DNA from: Lateolabrax maculatus
Taxonomy: Eukaryota; Chordata; Actinopteri; Acropomatiformes; Lateolabracidae
Direction: 5' to 3'
NCBI GenBank assembly: GCA_031216445.1
Contig: CM062212.1
Location: 6,022,501-6,086,500, forward strand
DNA: 64,000 nucleotides
Part shown: positions 11,448 to 23,931 of the stretch, piece after piece
Numbering within the stretch: the stretch's first letter is position 1
How the letters are laid out: every line of letters starts with the position of its first letter
The notes under the pieces: generated by a model
The model's database searches: none
Told to the model about the DNA's origin: nothing
What the model saw: only the letters and a program-made list of their open reading frames with translations
Program-made: the position numbers and the translations under genes

Positions 11448-12599
11448 TATAATGAAAATACTCAGTATAGTAGTTGTACAACAGATAAAACAAAGCAAAA
11501 AGCAACAGCAAGCACAACTTCTCTGAATTTCGATATCAGGGAGTCCAAGAAAAGTCTGTAAGATGAAAAACATAAACCTCCAATCTGCAATGTGGATTTT
11601 GGCCTTGGAAAACCGCACAGGAAGATCAAATGGTCTGAACACTGATTAACAGACTAATCAGTGACATCATTCTGTCCGGGGTATGTTGAGCCTTGCCAGC
11701 CATGCATACCAGGAAACACAGGGGACTCACTCCTGTGTTTAGAGCTACTGTTCACACTCAGATTCACAAATGAGTATTTAGAAAGAAAGGTGAGGGCCAG
11801 AAGGTGAACCTCATTCAATCTCAGTTTCTATTTCATACCTGACTGGTCAATCTGTGACCACATGAGTGAGTATTAAATGCGATCAAGCGTACAACTATCA
11901 CAAAAACGTCAAAATCTGAGTCTCCTGATATCCTTTCGAGAAAACGAATGGAAGGAAAACACACATAGTGAAAGAGGAAATAATTTCCATTTCTGTGCTA
12001 CTCAAATAAAATTACATTTAAATGTAATGCAATAAGATGAGAACTCTTGGAAAAAGATCCCTTTGGCTCATTTCTTTGACCCCCTATAATTTATATAACT
12101 TAACCACAGTTTAAAAAACACAATTGTATTAGTATTCAGTACCACATAGAAAATCAAGAAATGCCATGTTTTCTCCAGATCCTATAATCACTACAGCAGA
12201 ACTATTGCAACACATTTCCACACAAAACCTCTACATGCGGCTCCCCTCATGTGAAGCAAATGCCAAGGCCATCATAAAAGAAAAGCCACAGATGAGTTTG
12301 TTATGATAAATGCAGGCAAAGCTCATTTTACAATTGGCAGAGGTGTGAATGGTAATCAAATTAATGATTAGAACTACGAAAGCCAGCGAGTTCGGAGGAA
12401 TAACTGAGGTTAACTAAGATGTTTTTACAGAAGACACACCTTTAACAAAACATTTGTCTTTCTCAATCCCTCTTAATTACAAACTACACACAGTGTTGCC
12501 TATACGTGTTGGTGTGTGTGTTTGTTTTTTTTACGTTTATCTATTTAAGTTATATTGAGATCAATTCTCTTTCACACTCATATTTGATGTGAATATGGA
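11448..12599. other. Non-coding stretch, nothing recognised
   Basis: AT-rich sequence with no supported gene. Homeodomain-like words (AATTAATGATTAG near 12359) are present, but not densely enough to call an element. Confidence 0.45.
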
Positions 12600-12745
12600 A
12601 TGCTTTACGTGGAAAGCTGAGCTACCCAGTACAACCACAGACTGATTTTTTGACCATTCAGCAGCTCCACTGGAGTAGTTGGGGTTTAAGGGCCTTTCTC
12701 AAGGGTGCTAATGAAGGAAAGGCAAGTTAATAGTCGGCCTAAACT
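12600..12745. repeat. Dispersed fish repeat fragment
   Basis: The words CAGCTCCACTGGAGTAGTTG and GGCCTTTCTCAAGGG, in this order, recall a percomorph dispersed repeat in which 'GGCCTTGCTCAAGGGCA' is diagnostic. Family and ends are uncertain. Confidence 0.4.
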
Positions 12746-14047
12746 CACTTCTCTAAGTACAGCACTGCTTTGTTGAACAAAAATGAAATACACAAGTCAG
12801 GTCAAATCCACATGAATACTTTTTTGGCCACTTGGGGACCAAAACAATGAGTTGAAAGATGCTAAAACGCCCCATAGATGAGAGGTGAACTGCAGTCAGG
12901 TGATCATTCTGTGTGGTTCATCACAATGAAGCGCAAACTTTCCCATTAGACATCACTAGACCCAGTGTCAATATATTGATTAGAGCAGCTTTAAGGTGGT
13001 AATCTTTAAAGCAGTGGTTTCAAGTTAGAGCGAAACCCCAGTTTTTGGTGCTAATGTTCACTGTTTCCTTGCTGTTGAGTTTTCTTGATGGTGTTTGACT
13101 TCTCCTAGATTGAGCTATTTTCTTTGTTTATTCATGGGAAATATCAGTGTTTAATGATGATTACTCAGTTCCTCTCTATACTTCAAACAAATCAGAATTG
13201 TAAATTGCATCCTTGTTTCCTGTGTAACACCAGATTTTCCACTGGAAAGTTTATTCACTTACTATTGACAAAAGAACATACAGTATATTGCATGGATAAT
13301 TGTTCCATGAAACACAACTGTCAAACCACTGCACAATTTTCACTTTTCATTACTAACTATTCATGCCATATTATCACTTATAAGAATTATTAGGGCACAG
13401 AAAAGCAACCACAATACATGAAGATGCGACAGTTCTTGTAGCAACTTTGGAAATGGCCTTTTGGTTGCATCACTGACAATATTATCTACAGTATTTTGTA
13501 TTTAAAGTATTTACAGACCGAATGTCTGCTAACAGTTAGCAGCTCTTGTCAGCTTGTGAAGGATATCTTCCACTGCCAATCATCTCCATGTGGCAGGAAA
13601 CCCAACATTTCCTGTTTACGCAGTTATACATTGAAATGTGCCACAAGCACACGCCCACATGTCAAACTTCTAATCATACTGTCAGAAGATAAAGCTTGGA
13701 TGATGACTGAGGGTTTCATACAAGCATCAGAGGGCCAGATGAATGTTTTGACTGCCCCTGATGGTTGGTGCCAAATTGTTTCCCGGTTTCGACTTCAAGT
13801 GAAACCGTATTTTGTGTTAATTACATTCAGGCAGCAGTAAAATATTGATTGTTGTGACAAAGTGTTAGAAAGAAAAACATTAATTGAGATAAATAACTAA
13901 GGCATGTTCTTAGATCTTACAACAAATGCACACACCCACACAAATCTTTATCAAGAACACAAACTAAGCCAAGGAAACTTGACCAAACGATGCAATAACT
14001 TCAGTCAGTGACTGTTTGTTTTCAAGCCATCAGATGTTTAAGGAGAT
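12746..14047. other. Non-coding stretch, nothing recognised
   Basis: No gene or repeat is supported. The plus-strand frames at 13124-13393 and 13496-13840 have no recognisable domain. Confidence 0.45.
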
Positions 14048-14083
14048 AGGAGGAGGAGGAGGAGGAGGAGGAGGAAGAGGAGG
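14048..14083 (+). repeat. (AGG)n microsatellite
   Basis: A near-perfect run of AGG units with one AAG interruption. It lies about 600 bp to the left of the CpG island. Confidence 0.9.
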
Positions 14084-14639
14084 TAGAGCGGGTCCATTAG
14101 CCCCAGGGTCAGTGGTTTTGATCCCTTATTCCTCCTGTCCATATGCATTTCCTTCCTCATAAAACATTTGCAAAGCCGATTTTTTAAAGCAATTTATATC
14201 CAACTTTATTAACAAATTTACTAGCTTGGAGTCTATTTCTTCCTTGCCTCTGTTGGTGCATTGCTGAGTGCAGTAAAATCAGTGAATGTGCATCATGCTT
14301 TCCTGAAGGGAGCCATTGCATCTCTGTGGCCAGACGTTGATAAAGTGGTTGAAATTTGCACCACATTTGCACATTTGTTTTTCTTCATTTTTCCATTATA
14401 TCTAGAACCAAAAATAGCTGAAGCAATGCTCTCTGGCATGACTGTCCTGCCCTGAACAAAGGTTTACTACAGTGTTTAATAAGCTGTTAAATGCCTACAA
14501 AATCCGTATTTTCAAACCATCAGAAAAACAAACTCCAGTCTCACAAAAACACTTGTCTGTGGGGAAGATTCCATACAGGTCACTATAGTAACTTGTGTTT
14601 ACTCAGATGACGGAGTCCAGCAAAATCTAATCATCCCTT
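14084..14639. other. Non-coding stretch left of the CpG island
   Basis: No gene is supported. Short frames on both strands overlap one another without recognisable product. Confidence 0.4.
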
Positions 14640-15120
14640 CAGAGAGATAGAGCTCCCTGCATTTACTCAGTAAGCGGCAGGGAAGTCTGCTCCTCTTCTC
14701 TCCCCGTGTCTTTGATGTTCTCCGAGTGAGGAAAACTGTTTTGGTAGCAGCAGAAGCCAGACGGCCTCCTCCACCCATGCGAGTGAGACAACTGATCCTC
14801 CTTGAATTCATCACGTGCCGTGAGGAAATTCTCCCGACAGTAAGTGGAGCCACGTTTGGGCCGGAGACGTATGAAACAGCGCTTGTTTCCTTTCTCTTCG
14901 ACAGACGCTGACAATCTCAAGAGTTTGTCCGCGTGGACCTTTCCATCGCCTTGTCACTGAGGGGCAGCCAAGCGCGTGAGTGAGTGGAAACCGGACCAAG
15001 CGGTGGAGAGCATTAAGGGGTCCCGCCAACTTCTGCGTGGCCTCGCCGGACGATCGCAACAAGAAAGCAGTCCCTCGCGTTCTCATGCAGCGGATACGGG
15101 GCTCGGGTTCAGCACTGGGA
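14640..15120. promoter_or_regulatory. CpG island, candidate promoter or first exon
   Basis: I count about 32 CpG dinucleotides in 480 bp at roughly 54% GC, giving an observed/expected ratio near 0.95, against a sparse background on both sides. In vertebrates such islands mark unmethylated promoters and first exons. On the plus strand a textbook acceptor tract, TTTCCTTTCTCTTCGACAG, ends at 14904, and a donor-like GCGCGTGAGTG follows near 14980. A further GTAAGT lies near 14840. Open frames of 60-91 codons run on both strands, but I recognise none. Transcription direction cannot be decided. It may also be an orphan island or a GC-rich exon of an unknown transcript. Confidence 0.45.
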
Positions 15121-15763
15121 AAGTGTATGGGGAAACCAGTGGAAATTTAATTTGAGGACATGCAGAATGTCAAGACAAATGTGGACAGCAAAGTACAACA
15201 CACGGTGCAAGTAGAAATATGAGCACACACACACATTCACTGCATTGCTGGAGGGTCACGTGTTGTACACATTAATGGCTATTTCTGCCGGTTGGTGAAA
15301 CAATCGAACAATAAGAGCGCTGTGGGCGATATTGAGGATGTTCCTTCAGGTAGCTGGCTTCGTAGCTGCATCCATTAAAACTAATAACAGAAAAATGTCT
15401 ACAGCTGTACAGGTCTTTATAAGTTGATTTACACAAATAAAAACTCAAAAACCTAAATCAACAGGTTTCTTTGATAGTCCTGGAAAAATTTTTACTTCTC
15501 CGAGCAAATTATGTTGTGACTGAGGGTGACATCGGCAGAATGGATACGTCACTCACTATTGATTGATCAGGGCAAATCAAAAGGACATACCCCCCCATGA
15601 AAAGATCTGTTCGAATGAAGAGAAATCCAAGCTGTTGGAACGTGTGTGAACATGTGGCTGCTATCCTCAGTTTAATAGCCACTAAGTCACCACTGACCAT
15701 GCTACCAGAACCCTTGATTTTGAATTGAAAAGCAATAAACAGCAAAAAAGACGGATACGGGTG
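15121..15763. other. Non-coding stretch, nothing recognised
   Basis: No gene or known repeat is supported between the CpG island and the first copy of the local duplication. Confidence 0.45.
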
Positions 15764-15886
15764 CCATTTTGCAGGTTTAAGTACTCTTCGTGACCTGGTA
15801 CACACTGTTTGTCTGGACTTATCTCCTGCCTGCGTTTTTTGGCAGTTCTCTCATCCACACACATGATTCAGAGCTCAGCTCGCTCT
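15764..15886. repeat. Direct repeat unit, copy 1
   Basis: It shares CACACTGTTTGTCTGGAC, the TCTCCTGC block, GGCAG(T/C)TCTCTCATCC and CAGAGCTCAGC in order with 17446-17576. The two units lie about 1.7 kb apart in the same orientation, with roughly 80% identity by eye. This copy overlaps a minus-strand frame that the other copy does not preserve, so it is not coding. Confidence 0.7.
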
Positions 15887-17204
15887 GCCTGGTCCTCCAC
15901 AGCGACCTGCTCGGGCCACCCACTGCACCGCCAAACAATCCCAACTCTGTCAGATGCTGGTAGCAGCGCGGCAGTTTCCTGCTTCGGGCTGCATACTGCA
16001 AACCCACAGCCAATTATCTCAGCATGGGGAAGTAAATGTGTTTGCTTGGTTTTGAAAGTAATGAAGACTGTGTTCTCACAGCAGGTAAGGATGAATGGTA
16101 CCTGAAAAATGTTTCAGTTTACTCTTGGATCAAAAGAAAAGGAAGATGAGCGACTGCAGGGATGTTTTTGTTGGTCCATTGTCCAAAATCTCATATCGAC
16201 ATTAGTGCTAATGTCATCTTAAAGGCAATGTAGCCTGCAAAGGATTACCCTGGTGATGATATGGTTCTGATATCATCGACGAATCCCATGAAAATACCAA
16301 AACCAACAATGAATTGATCCCACTAAGTATAGTCTGTGCTGCCAAAGCCTGATCTTTTTCCTCAGTGCCATGGAGCTCCATTCTTCCACAGGAAATAATT
16401 CCCCCAAAACTGTTAAAAACACGTAAACGAGAAACACCGTTGCACTGGGTGACATGTTCTTTCAATACAATTAACAAGGGTTTTATTTTGTCTTTTATTT
16501 TGAGTCAATCTCACATACACCATCCCGCTGCCATAAATTCTCACTAACGCACCAAAAGTATTGGTTTCTGATGGAATCAGTGGGTTTGAGGGCTACTACC
16601 AGGCCGTGGAAGTCGGAAAGAGACAGACACATTGTTGGTTTTAGCAGTTTAATGGGATTTGGGATCCATCAGCAAAATATCACATCACGCAACAAGATTA
16701 ATAGTTAGATTACCTTACCATCTGACCACTGCAACATCTCTGAGCCATAAATCTCTGATCTTTTAAAGATGCTCTTCATTCACAGTTGACCTCATGCCAA
16801 AGATGTCTATTACAAAAGAGGATTTCTGCTGTTCCTTCATATCTTCCTCCTTTCCTCTGCTCGGTCCACATCAGACACTCGGTAGACTTTCACGCAGCAG
16901 CTGCCTGTAATCCAAGGCATCCTTGTCTGGCACATATGCTGTGAGCCATTCTACCTGAGGCTGTTTTTCAGAAGATTGAACCTACCAGATGGAAAGTGAT
17001 GACATGAAGAAACGAGAGAGTTTGGATGAAGGGTGGGGCTGCGGAAGACTGGAAGCAGTGTGCTACGTGATATCTATCTTGATTCTTCTTCATCCATGAT
17101 TTTTATGTTTATTTTATGTCATTTTATGTTTATGGTTAATCAACATTTGTCAACTGTTGCACCTTATTGTAAAGGACTACCTGCAGCACTGATTAAGCTT
17201 GTCC
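15887..17204. other. Non-coding stretch between repeat copies
   Basis: No gene is supported. The overlapping frames at 15809-16105 and 16214-16547 lie on both strands without recognisable product. Confidence 0.45.
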
Positions 17205-17410
17205 TGAAGTAACACTTTACCTTAACCCCCCATTTAGCGTTTATAAGCACTATATTGTTGCCTTGTATCTCCAGATCTGTTGATTTTGAATTTTTCTAAG
17301 AAACCTTTTGGTTTGTTAAAGTTCTGCCACTTCTTGATATAAATAAACCCATAAAACCCATTGCAATATCATAAAAATACATGGTCATAAAGCAGGTACA
17401 GTCTCTCACA
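17205..17410. repeat. Dispersed fish repeat fragment
   Basis: GTAACACTTTACCTTAACCC followed by TTTATAAGCACTATATTG resembles, from memory, a common teleost dispersed repeat with 'taacactttac' and 'tttataagcactatat' as hallmark words. The ends are uncertain. Confidence 0.4.
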
Positions 17411-17445
17411 GACACACAGATAAGCTCTAATGCGCCTGAAAAGTA

Positions 17446-17576
17446 GCATTTTGCAGGTTCAGATACTCTTTATGACCTTGCACACACTGTTTGTCTGGAC
17501 ATGCGCTCCCATCTCCTGCTTGTTTTGTTTGGCAGCTCTCTCATCCCCACGCATGCTTCAGAGCTCAGCCAGCTCT
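17446..17576. repeat. Direct repeat unit, copy 2
   Basis: This is the partner of 15764-15886 in the same orientation. It carries small insertions relative to copy 1 (for example an extra ATGCGCTCCC before ATCTCCTGC) and scattered substitutions. Confidence 0.7.
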
Positions 17577-19556
17577 CAGCTCATGAAAAGTTGACATCTT
17601 GGAGATATGTGATTTTAACAGGATAGCGTTGACTGAAAGGTTTAAATGAAGTTTAGTCCAGTTTTAACAGACAACTAGACATGTTTCTGGACTGCACTGT
17701 TATCAGCTGCTCCAGCAACAAACTGAAACTTGAAACTGGAAAAAAAACGCCACAAGCTTTTGCTCCATGAAATCAATTTTATTTTATCAATCTCCGTTAA
17801 ATCTGGCAACATGCTGTCGAACAACCAACCAGGGACCACTAAAGATGGAGCGGACTCCCTACATGGGGCTGATGGTATCACGTTCCCTGGCGGAAACTCC
17901 ACTTTTATGGTATCATATATTTACAATTTTTACAAAATGATGAATTTCTTCTGATTACAGTTGAAGAAACCATGGAGTTTGAGGATTTAAATCATGAGCT
18001 GGATGGTAACATAACACGTTAACAGCTCCTTCCAGCAGTTTCACGTCCGGACTGTGGATGACGGGCAAAAGCGATGCGTTATTGTTATCTTTTTCCCAAA
18101 GATACATTTCAGATTTAGTGTTTTGCACCGAAAAACTTGACTAACCCAAACATCTCTACTTTTACTGCAATGTTAGAGTGTTAATAGTTTTTGTTGTGTA
18201 GCGTAATGGAACTACAACTTGCATTTTGCTGTGCAACCCTGTGTTGTAGATTGACATCTAAATGAACATCGTACCTGCATTCCTACTCCACTGCAATAAT
18301 AAAAGATTTGTCTATTAGGACATTTTGTCTATTAATACCAACAATTATAACTTCTTCTACGAAGACATATTTTGCTGTGTTAGAGTGTTACATATTGGAG
18401 AAATCAGGATATAATTATGGTGGCAATTAACCCCAATCTCAAAATATTTAACCATCTCATTATCACTTCATAACAGCATAATTGCAGAAGTACAAAGTGT
18501 GCCGGTTTGGTCATAAAGCAAAAACTCTAGTCATGCAACTATCGCCAAAGGCAGCTGAACAGTGGCATACACAAGAGCCAGATGTGCAGGCACATCGCGT
18601 GGGATCTGCCCAAACAACAAACACTTTTGGAAACAAAGGCTAAAGAACACATGGTATGTGAGTCTCATACCGAAATAAGATTGTTTCTTTTTCCTAAGAC
18701 TATTTGTGACATCTGTGGGAGAACATTTGTACACCACCGCTGTAATTTTGTTAGAGAAGTTGTAAATAAAATCCAACATGAAAACGTTTCTTAATCTTGA
18801 TACCTAATAATAGGTGAGAGAAAGTGCTTTTAACAGAGTCATGTCATCCTCTGGGTATTTACGGCAATGGCATGGTAACAATAAACACATAAATCTATTT
18901 TAGCACAGCTTAATTTCATTTGACGAAACATCTTTCAAGCCTCAATCCAGGTACATGTTTGGCAATTTGTTTTTGCATCTTGAGAGTCAAACGAGCAATT
19001 TTATTCTTTAAACAAAAATGTCATGCCTTCCTCTCCAGGATTTTTCTCCACAGTCCAGAGAAAAGTGACTGTTACCATACATCATAAACAGTACAAACAC
19101 TGCAGAGAGTGGGAACAGGAGGTGCTAGAAACCTTCAAATTAGAAGCAAATGGCCCAGAACTTTACGAAGGAAAATCACATTAAAGCTGTCCAACCTTTG
19201 GTAAAGTGGGACGTGGATTTAAAAGAAAAAAGCTGATGATCTGCAAATTTGCCAGAAATAAGTTTCCATATGGAAAGAATTATGTAACATGTCCACCTCT
19301 CTTTTTTCTGAGGGAAAGTGAAAATGAGAGGGGTCCAGTGTTGCTCGAGGGGCCTGCACATCTCCATGTCTACTCAGACACAAAAACTGAGTAACAGAAG
19401 AAAGGTGTTCTGATCAAGCTCGAGAGCCAGAAAAAAGCTTCCAAAAGGTAGAAATTCATATAAAAAGTCACAAATCTGACACTCTGATTCCTCTTGAGAA
19501 AATGTCATTGTCCTCTCATCAGCCTCAAACAACGCAACATGATATAATGATATAAA
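17577..19556. other. Non-coding stretch, nothing recognised
   Basis: AT-rich sequence with no supported gene. The short frames at 17675-17954, 18531-18794 and 19176-19394 pair on opposite strands and are unsupported. Confidence 0.45.
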
Positions 19557-19965
19557 TGGGTGGACAAAATATTAGAAACACCTGTCAGTATCACACAACA
19601 CCAGAAACTGCAGCCTCCAACATGACCATTCATTTATATGGCTTTGATATTATTGTACAATAAAAGTTAACTTTCTGAGTAAAAACATTTTTACCAATAG
19701 GAAATTATGGGGAAAAACAACAAAAATAAGACCCAGGTTGTAATAAAGAGGAACAGACATTTTGACATGTGTTGCAAGAAAAGCACAGTTGCATTTAATA
19801 ACATTAATGATGGCTGCATTCCACTTTGGGGAGATCCTGGTATTGTTCTTTCTAAATGGAATAGCTTACTTTCACTTCATGCAAGTGAGCCTTTGTTATT
19901 GTTGTTAATTGCACCTGTGCTTTCCTTGCTGAGACAAGTCAAAATGTCTGCTGTGAAAAAGGTCC
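19557..19965. repeat. Dispersed fish repeat, copy A
   Basis: It begins with TGGACAAAATATTAGAAACA, a hallmark I recall from a common teleost repeat. The interior shares AAGAAAAGCACAG, ATTAATGATGGCTGCATTCC and GACAAGTCAAAATGT in order with 57940-58140. The 124-codon plus-strand frame from 19707 is a by-product of this repeat, not a gene. Confidence 0.6.
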
Positions 19966-20099
19966 ATTGTCCTCAACAATGCAGTTTAAAAACTGTTCAT
20001 GTATTCTATTTATTCTCTATAAGGAAGTTGCTAAAAACCCACACAAACGTCAACGTAATAGACTGCAAATTAGGGGTTTGATTGAGAGGTAATCTGTGA

Positions 20100-20420
20100 C
20101 AGAACAACTTTGTAAACATTTACAATTCAAGCCATTTCTAGACATTAAGTATGTGGCAGCGCTGTCAGATTTTGACCTTTGACCTTCTCATCAAAGGGGA
20201 TCAATAATGTATAAAGGCGGCCTACTATCTGGCTGGCAGCCCCACACCGCAGTCTCATGGTTTTCACAGATGGTGGCTGTTGGCTCGGGCTGTCCTGAAA
20301 ATAATTGAACACAAAATGATGATCACGTTTCCACGTGCACGGCCTCTACAGCACAAGGTCTGCGGGGTGACACGGAGATGGACACTCAGTTGTGGCTCCC
20401 ATCAGAGAGCTGACATTTGA
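20100..20420. promoter_or_regulatory. Candidate regulatory block with a DR1 motif
   Basis: The block has no repeat similarity. It contains the perfect DR1 at 20173-20185, then TCATCAAAGGGGATCAATAA (TCF/LEF-like) and TATAAAGG near 20210. It could be an enhancer or a distal promoter; no gene is visible beside it. Confidence 0.3.
20173..20185 (-). promoter_or_regulatory. Perfect DR1 nuclear-receptor element
   Basis: TGACCT-T-TGACCT is an exact direct repeat with 1-bp spacing (AGGTCA-A-AGGTCA on the minus strand). This class is bound by HNF4, COUP-TF and RXR/PPAR dimers. Binding here is untested. Confidence 0.5.
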
Positions 20421-21392
20421 TCCATTTTAAACTTCACACACACATGTATGCACACACACACAATGCTGTGTTTTATTATTGGATAATGAGGCATAGTAAA
20501 TGGCAGTCCATAATTTGTATGTTTTCTTAAATTGTCTAATGTATAAACTAATGTCGGAATTATTCAATTCATCTATGCAGAAACAATTTTCAAGTAATTT
20601 CTGAACACACTATGAGTAATACTTGGCACCAGGCTAAGTGCAATTATTAACAATGCTTTTAAACCCTTTTGCAGATATGATCATTCACATGCTGACCCTT
20701 TAACGGCCAACCTTGGCTGGATTCAAGCTTATTTCCATGTTTTATAAAGGGTGACATATTGGTTAGGTTCATAATATTTAACCATAGTCTGGTTTGAGTT
20801 GAACTACATACATAACAAGATTGCAAAAATATAAACTATACAAATAGAAACAGATTTTCAAAACAAAGCACACTTTTACATATAAAAAAGGGAATGGGTT
20901 ATGTACATGCAAAGGCATCAAATAGAATAAAACAATAATCATTAAACTATAAATATCACGAAACACAGATGTAATGCATCATGTAAAATAAAAACAATCA
21001 ACATAGCTTTCTTTGTATGTTTATAGCTGCAGCATTCTTGTTTAAATAAACTTTACGTAACCAGGTACAATCTCATTTACAAGCGAGACCAGGACAGCTG
21101 CATCAGATTTACTTGTTCCTTCCTTCTGTTTTGTGCAGGAACGAGAACGAGGAGTACCACAACAGCTCAGTCGGTTATTAGAGTTGAGACTGACTTTTTA
21201 TCAGCCAACGCGGAGACTGGGAGACTTATCCACTGGGAGCAAACAGGCATGTTTGTACTGACTTATAATGCTGTAACGTGGTCCACGTTGGTCTCTGCTG
21301 TGTTTGCTCATGTGTCAGGCAAAGAGAAATTCTTTTTTTTAACCACTCTGGGATGGTGTGAATATTCACTGTTGATAACTCTGTGTGCAGTT
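20421..21392. other. Non-coding AT-rich stretch
   Basis: Contains short interrupted CA runs near 20437-20461. No gene or transposon is supported. Confidence 0.45.
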
Positions 21393-21515
21393 TAGAGCTG
21401 AACAATTAGTCGGTTAATTGAATTGTCGATCGTCTGAAGATTATTGGCAATAGTTTTGATAATAGATGGATCGTTTAGTAACAATTCTCTGTTCTTTATG
21501 TCCAGTTCTTCATGT
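21393..21515. mobile_element. hAT-type MITE fragment
   Basis: AGAGCTGAACAATTAGTCGG, then AATTGTCGATCG, TTGGCAATAGTTTTGATAAT and GGATCGTTTAGTAA, follow the order of the terminal arm of the family represented at 11127-11447. It is a truncated copy. Confidence 0.55.
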
Positions 21516-22512
21516 CAGGTTTTAAGGTCAAGAAAAGATTTATGCTTCCATAGATCACAAAGGCCCTTTAGAAAATCCCTTAAGAACATATGTGGACTAC
21601 TTTTAGACTACACCGCTCCTATTGCTGGTTCACTGTAATTAAAAAAATAAAACATTCTGTAATTTTGAAACTAGCCCCATACACTGTATTGTTATAAAAT
21701 GAATATTAATAGCTCACAGACAGTAATGAAAAGGTAAGTGGAGATCTCCTTTGAGGATGTCCTGAGTGTTTTATAACACTGTAGTGGGCACATCAGTTAA
21801 AGTGCTGACTGAGAATAATAGAGGCTCCAGGCACAGAGACAGCCTCCCCGGATCAAAGGCATACTTGTCCAATCTGGGCTGTAATACAGTGATTTTCTCC
21901 AGCTCCTGTGATGCATTAGCCCCATTATGTAACAACACTTTAGACTGCTTAAGGGAATTTCACCCAGTTTTGAGCATTTTTTTACTTCCTTGGGGATTGC
22001 TTTTCAACTCATTTTAATCGGAATTGACACAACCAGGCCAAGGTGGATTTGGACATCCTAAAGAACAAATATTACAATCATGGAAGAGATATTAAGGTAA
22101 AAGAGAGACATGAAAATTGTACTTTTTTACTCTCTGTATAAGCCAAAAGACCTTGAGAATGTACAATTTGAAAACATCAGGCTAAATATCTATCACGTCC
22201 TCCTGCTGTTTAATGTCATCACAGTTCTTGGACAAAATCTATTGACCACATATTTGGGGCACAGCTGTTTGGGTAGATCAGCATTGGTATGCCTTGACAA
22301 AGCAGTTATCCGTAAGACACAATAATAACCTCAGAGCAATTAGGCTGCATCTGATAGTCAGCAAGTACGTTATCAGTCTCTAAGTACCCGCTACTCCAGG
22401 AAGAGTGCTTCCATTACGACTAAACGGCAGAACTGCTGTGCTAAATAACTCAACTGTGGCCTATGGCAGAAATGCATGGAAGCCAGACTCCTCCAGTGTG
22501 TATCCAAGATAA
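21516..22512. other. Non-coding stretch, nothing recognised
   Basis: No gene is supported. The plus-strand frames at 21766-22017 and 22110-22325 carry no recognisable domain. Confidence 0.45.
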
Positions 22513-22543
22513 CAGCTCGTCTACAGTATATGTAGACGAGCTG
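22513..22543. repeat. Perfect 13-bp inverted repeat (hairpin)
   Basis: CAGCTCGTCTACA (22513-22525), loop GTATA, then the exact reverse complement at 22531-22543. The stem is GC-rich for this region. It is too short for a microRNA precursor. Confidence 0.85.
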
Positions 22544-23929
22544 CTGCTGACCTCAAACGATGTTGGTATATGGCTGTGATTGACAGGTTGTAACTCAATG
22601 CAAAAAATCAACTGTCAAAAATAGTCAATTGTCAAATGTAATTGTGTTCCCGACATTGAAAGGCCTATTCGATTCATTCACAGCACCTAATACTGGCAGT
22701 AAAGCTGTTGCTGTTAACTAGCTGGCACCTGCAATGTGGTTTGTGATTCAGCTCAGACTCTGACTCAAAACTTACCAGGAACTTGAACATTTAATTTGCA
22801 AAATGGGCACACTGGAGCACTGTCTATAAGCAAACATATGCTTCCTCAAGTTGACAAAAGCAATGAACTCAGAATTATGTAAATCAGGTCATGGAAGAGA
22901 AGAGCTAGTTTGGACACGTCTTTGCTTCAATTTTTTCTCTCTAGAACATAATTCACGTCAGTTCTTATCCACTTTGCATACAATCCCCTGCCTCTAAAAT
23001 TTTCTAATCAATAAAATAACAAAGAGACTTCAAAAATAATGCAAACGCAGGAATGGTAGCTTGAACATGTCCTACACTTCACAATCCGTCTTTGTCCTGC
23101 AGTAAACAAATGCATTTTTTCCTCACTTCCATTAGATTCACATTTGATTGCTTAAAGGGGTGCATTGAACGTAAATATCTCACAATACATTTTTGAACTA
23201 TTGTGGTCCAATTACTTTCATCTGGTAAAGGTAGATGTATCGTCTGTTATTACAAGTTATTCCTTAGTTATTTAATCAAATGACTAGAAATGACCTAGCT
23301 GACAAACCAGTCTGTGAACTGGCAACCCCACCGATCCACTCCTATCCAGTCTACAGTGGTCGGTCAAAGAAAGAATGAGAAAAAAGGGGAAAGGGAAGAA
23401 GAAACCCAGACACCCAGCAGAGGAGCAGCCAGATTATAAATCACTTAATTGTAACCAGAAAGGAGACGGTTCTTCTGCAACAGCATCAGTGCTTTTCCAC
23501 TGAAGCTTCTGCCGCCGGCAGTTAGTTCCACTTCAAAATGCTACAGCGAGATGATGGAGGAGAGCTGCGTCAAAACGGAGAGTCTTTATGGAAAATTGTG
23601 GGGAAATGTCAAGATTTCACTTAGATTTCCATGAACCATGACATCCTAGATTATACACTGTCTACACTTCATGTTTCCTCTGGATTTGTGTTGCACGGGT
23701 TTGAAAACTGACGTGTTAAAAGAGTAAAAGCCCCAGCATATCCTGCATCATATTTCAGTTTAAGAGTGAGTTTTGGCTACATCTGTGAAACTGTTGATCA
23801 TGTTGTTGTTTGTTTATTGGCTCAAGTAGTGGGAAAGCTTTGAGGCCTGTTAACTGGAAGTCAGCCCTTGGATTCCAGTGCATTTCACTTTGGCGAGTGG
23901 TGACAACCGAGATGTAGTCAAACCCAAGT
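22544..23929. other. Non-coding stretch, nothing recognised
   Basis: No gene or known mobile element is supported. A purine-rich tract lies near 23365-23405. Confidence 0.45.
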
Positions 23930-23931
23930 AA

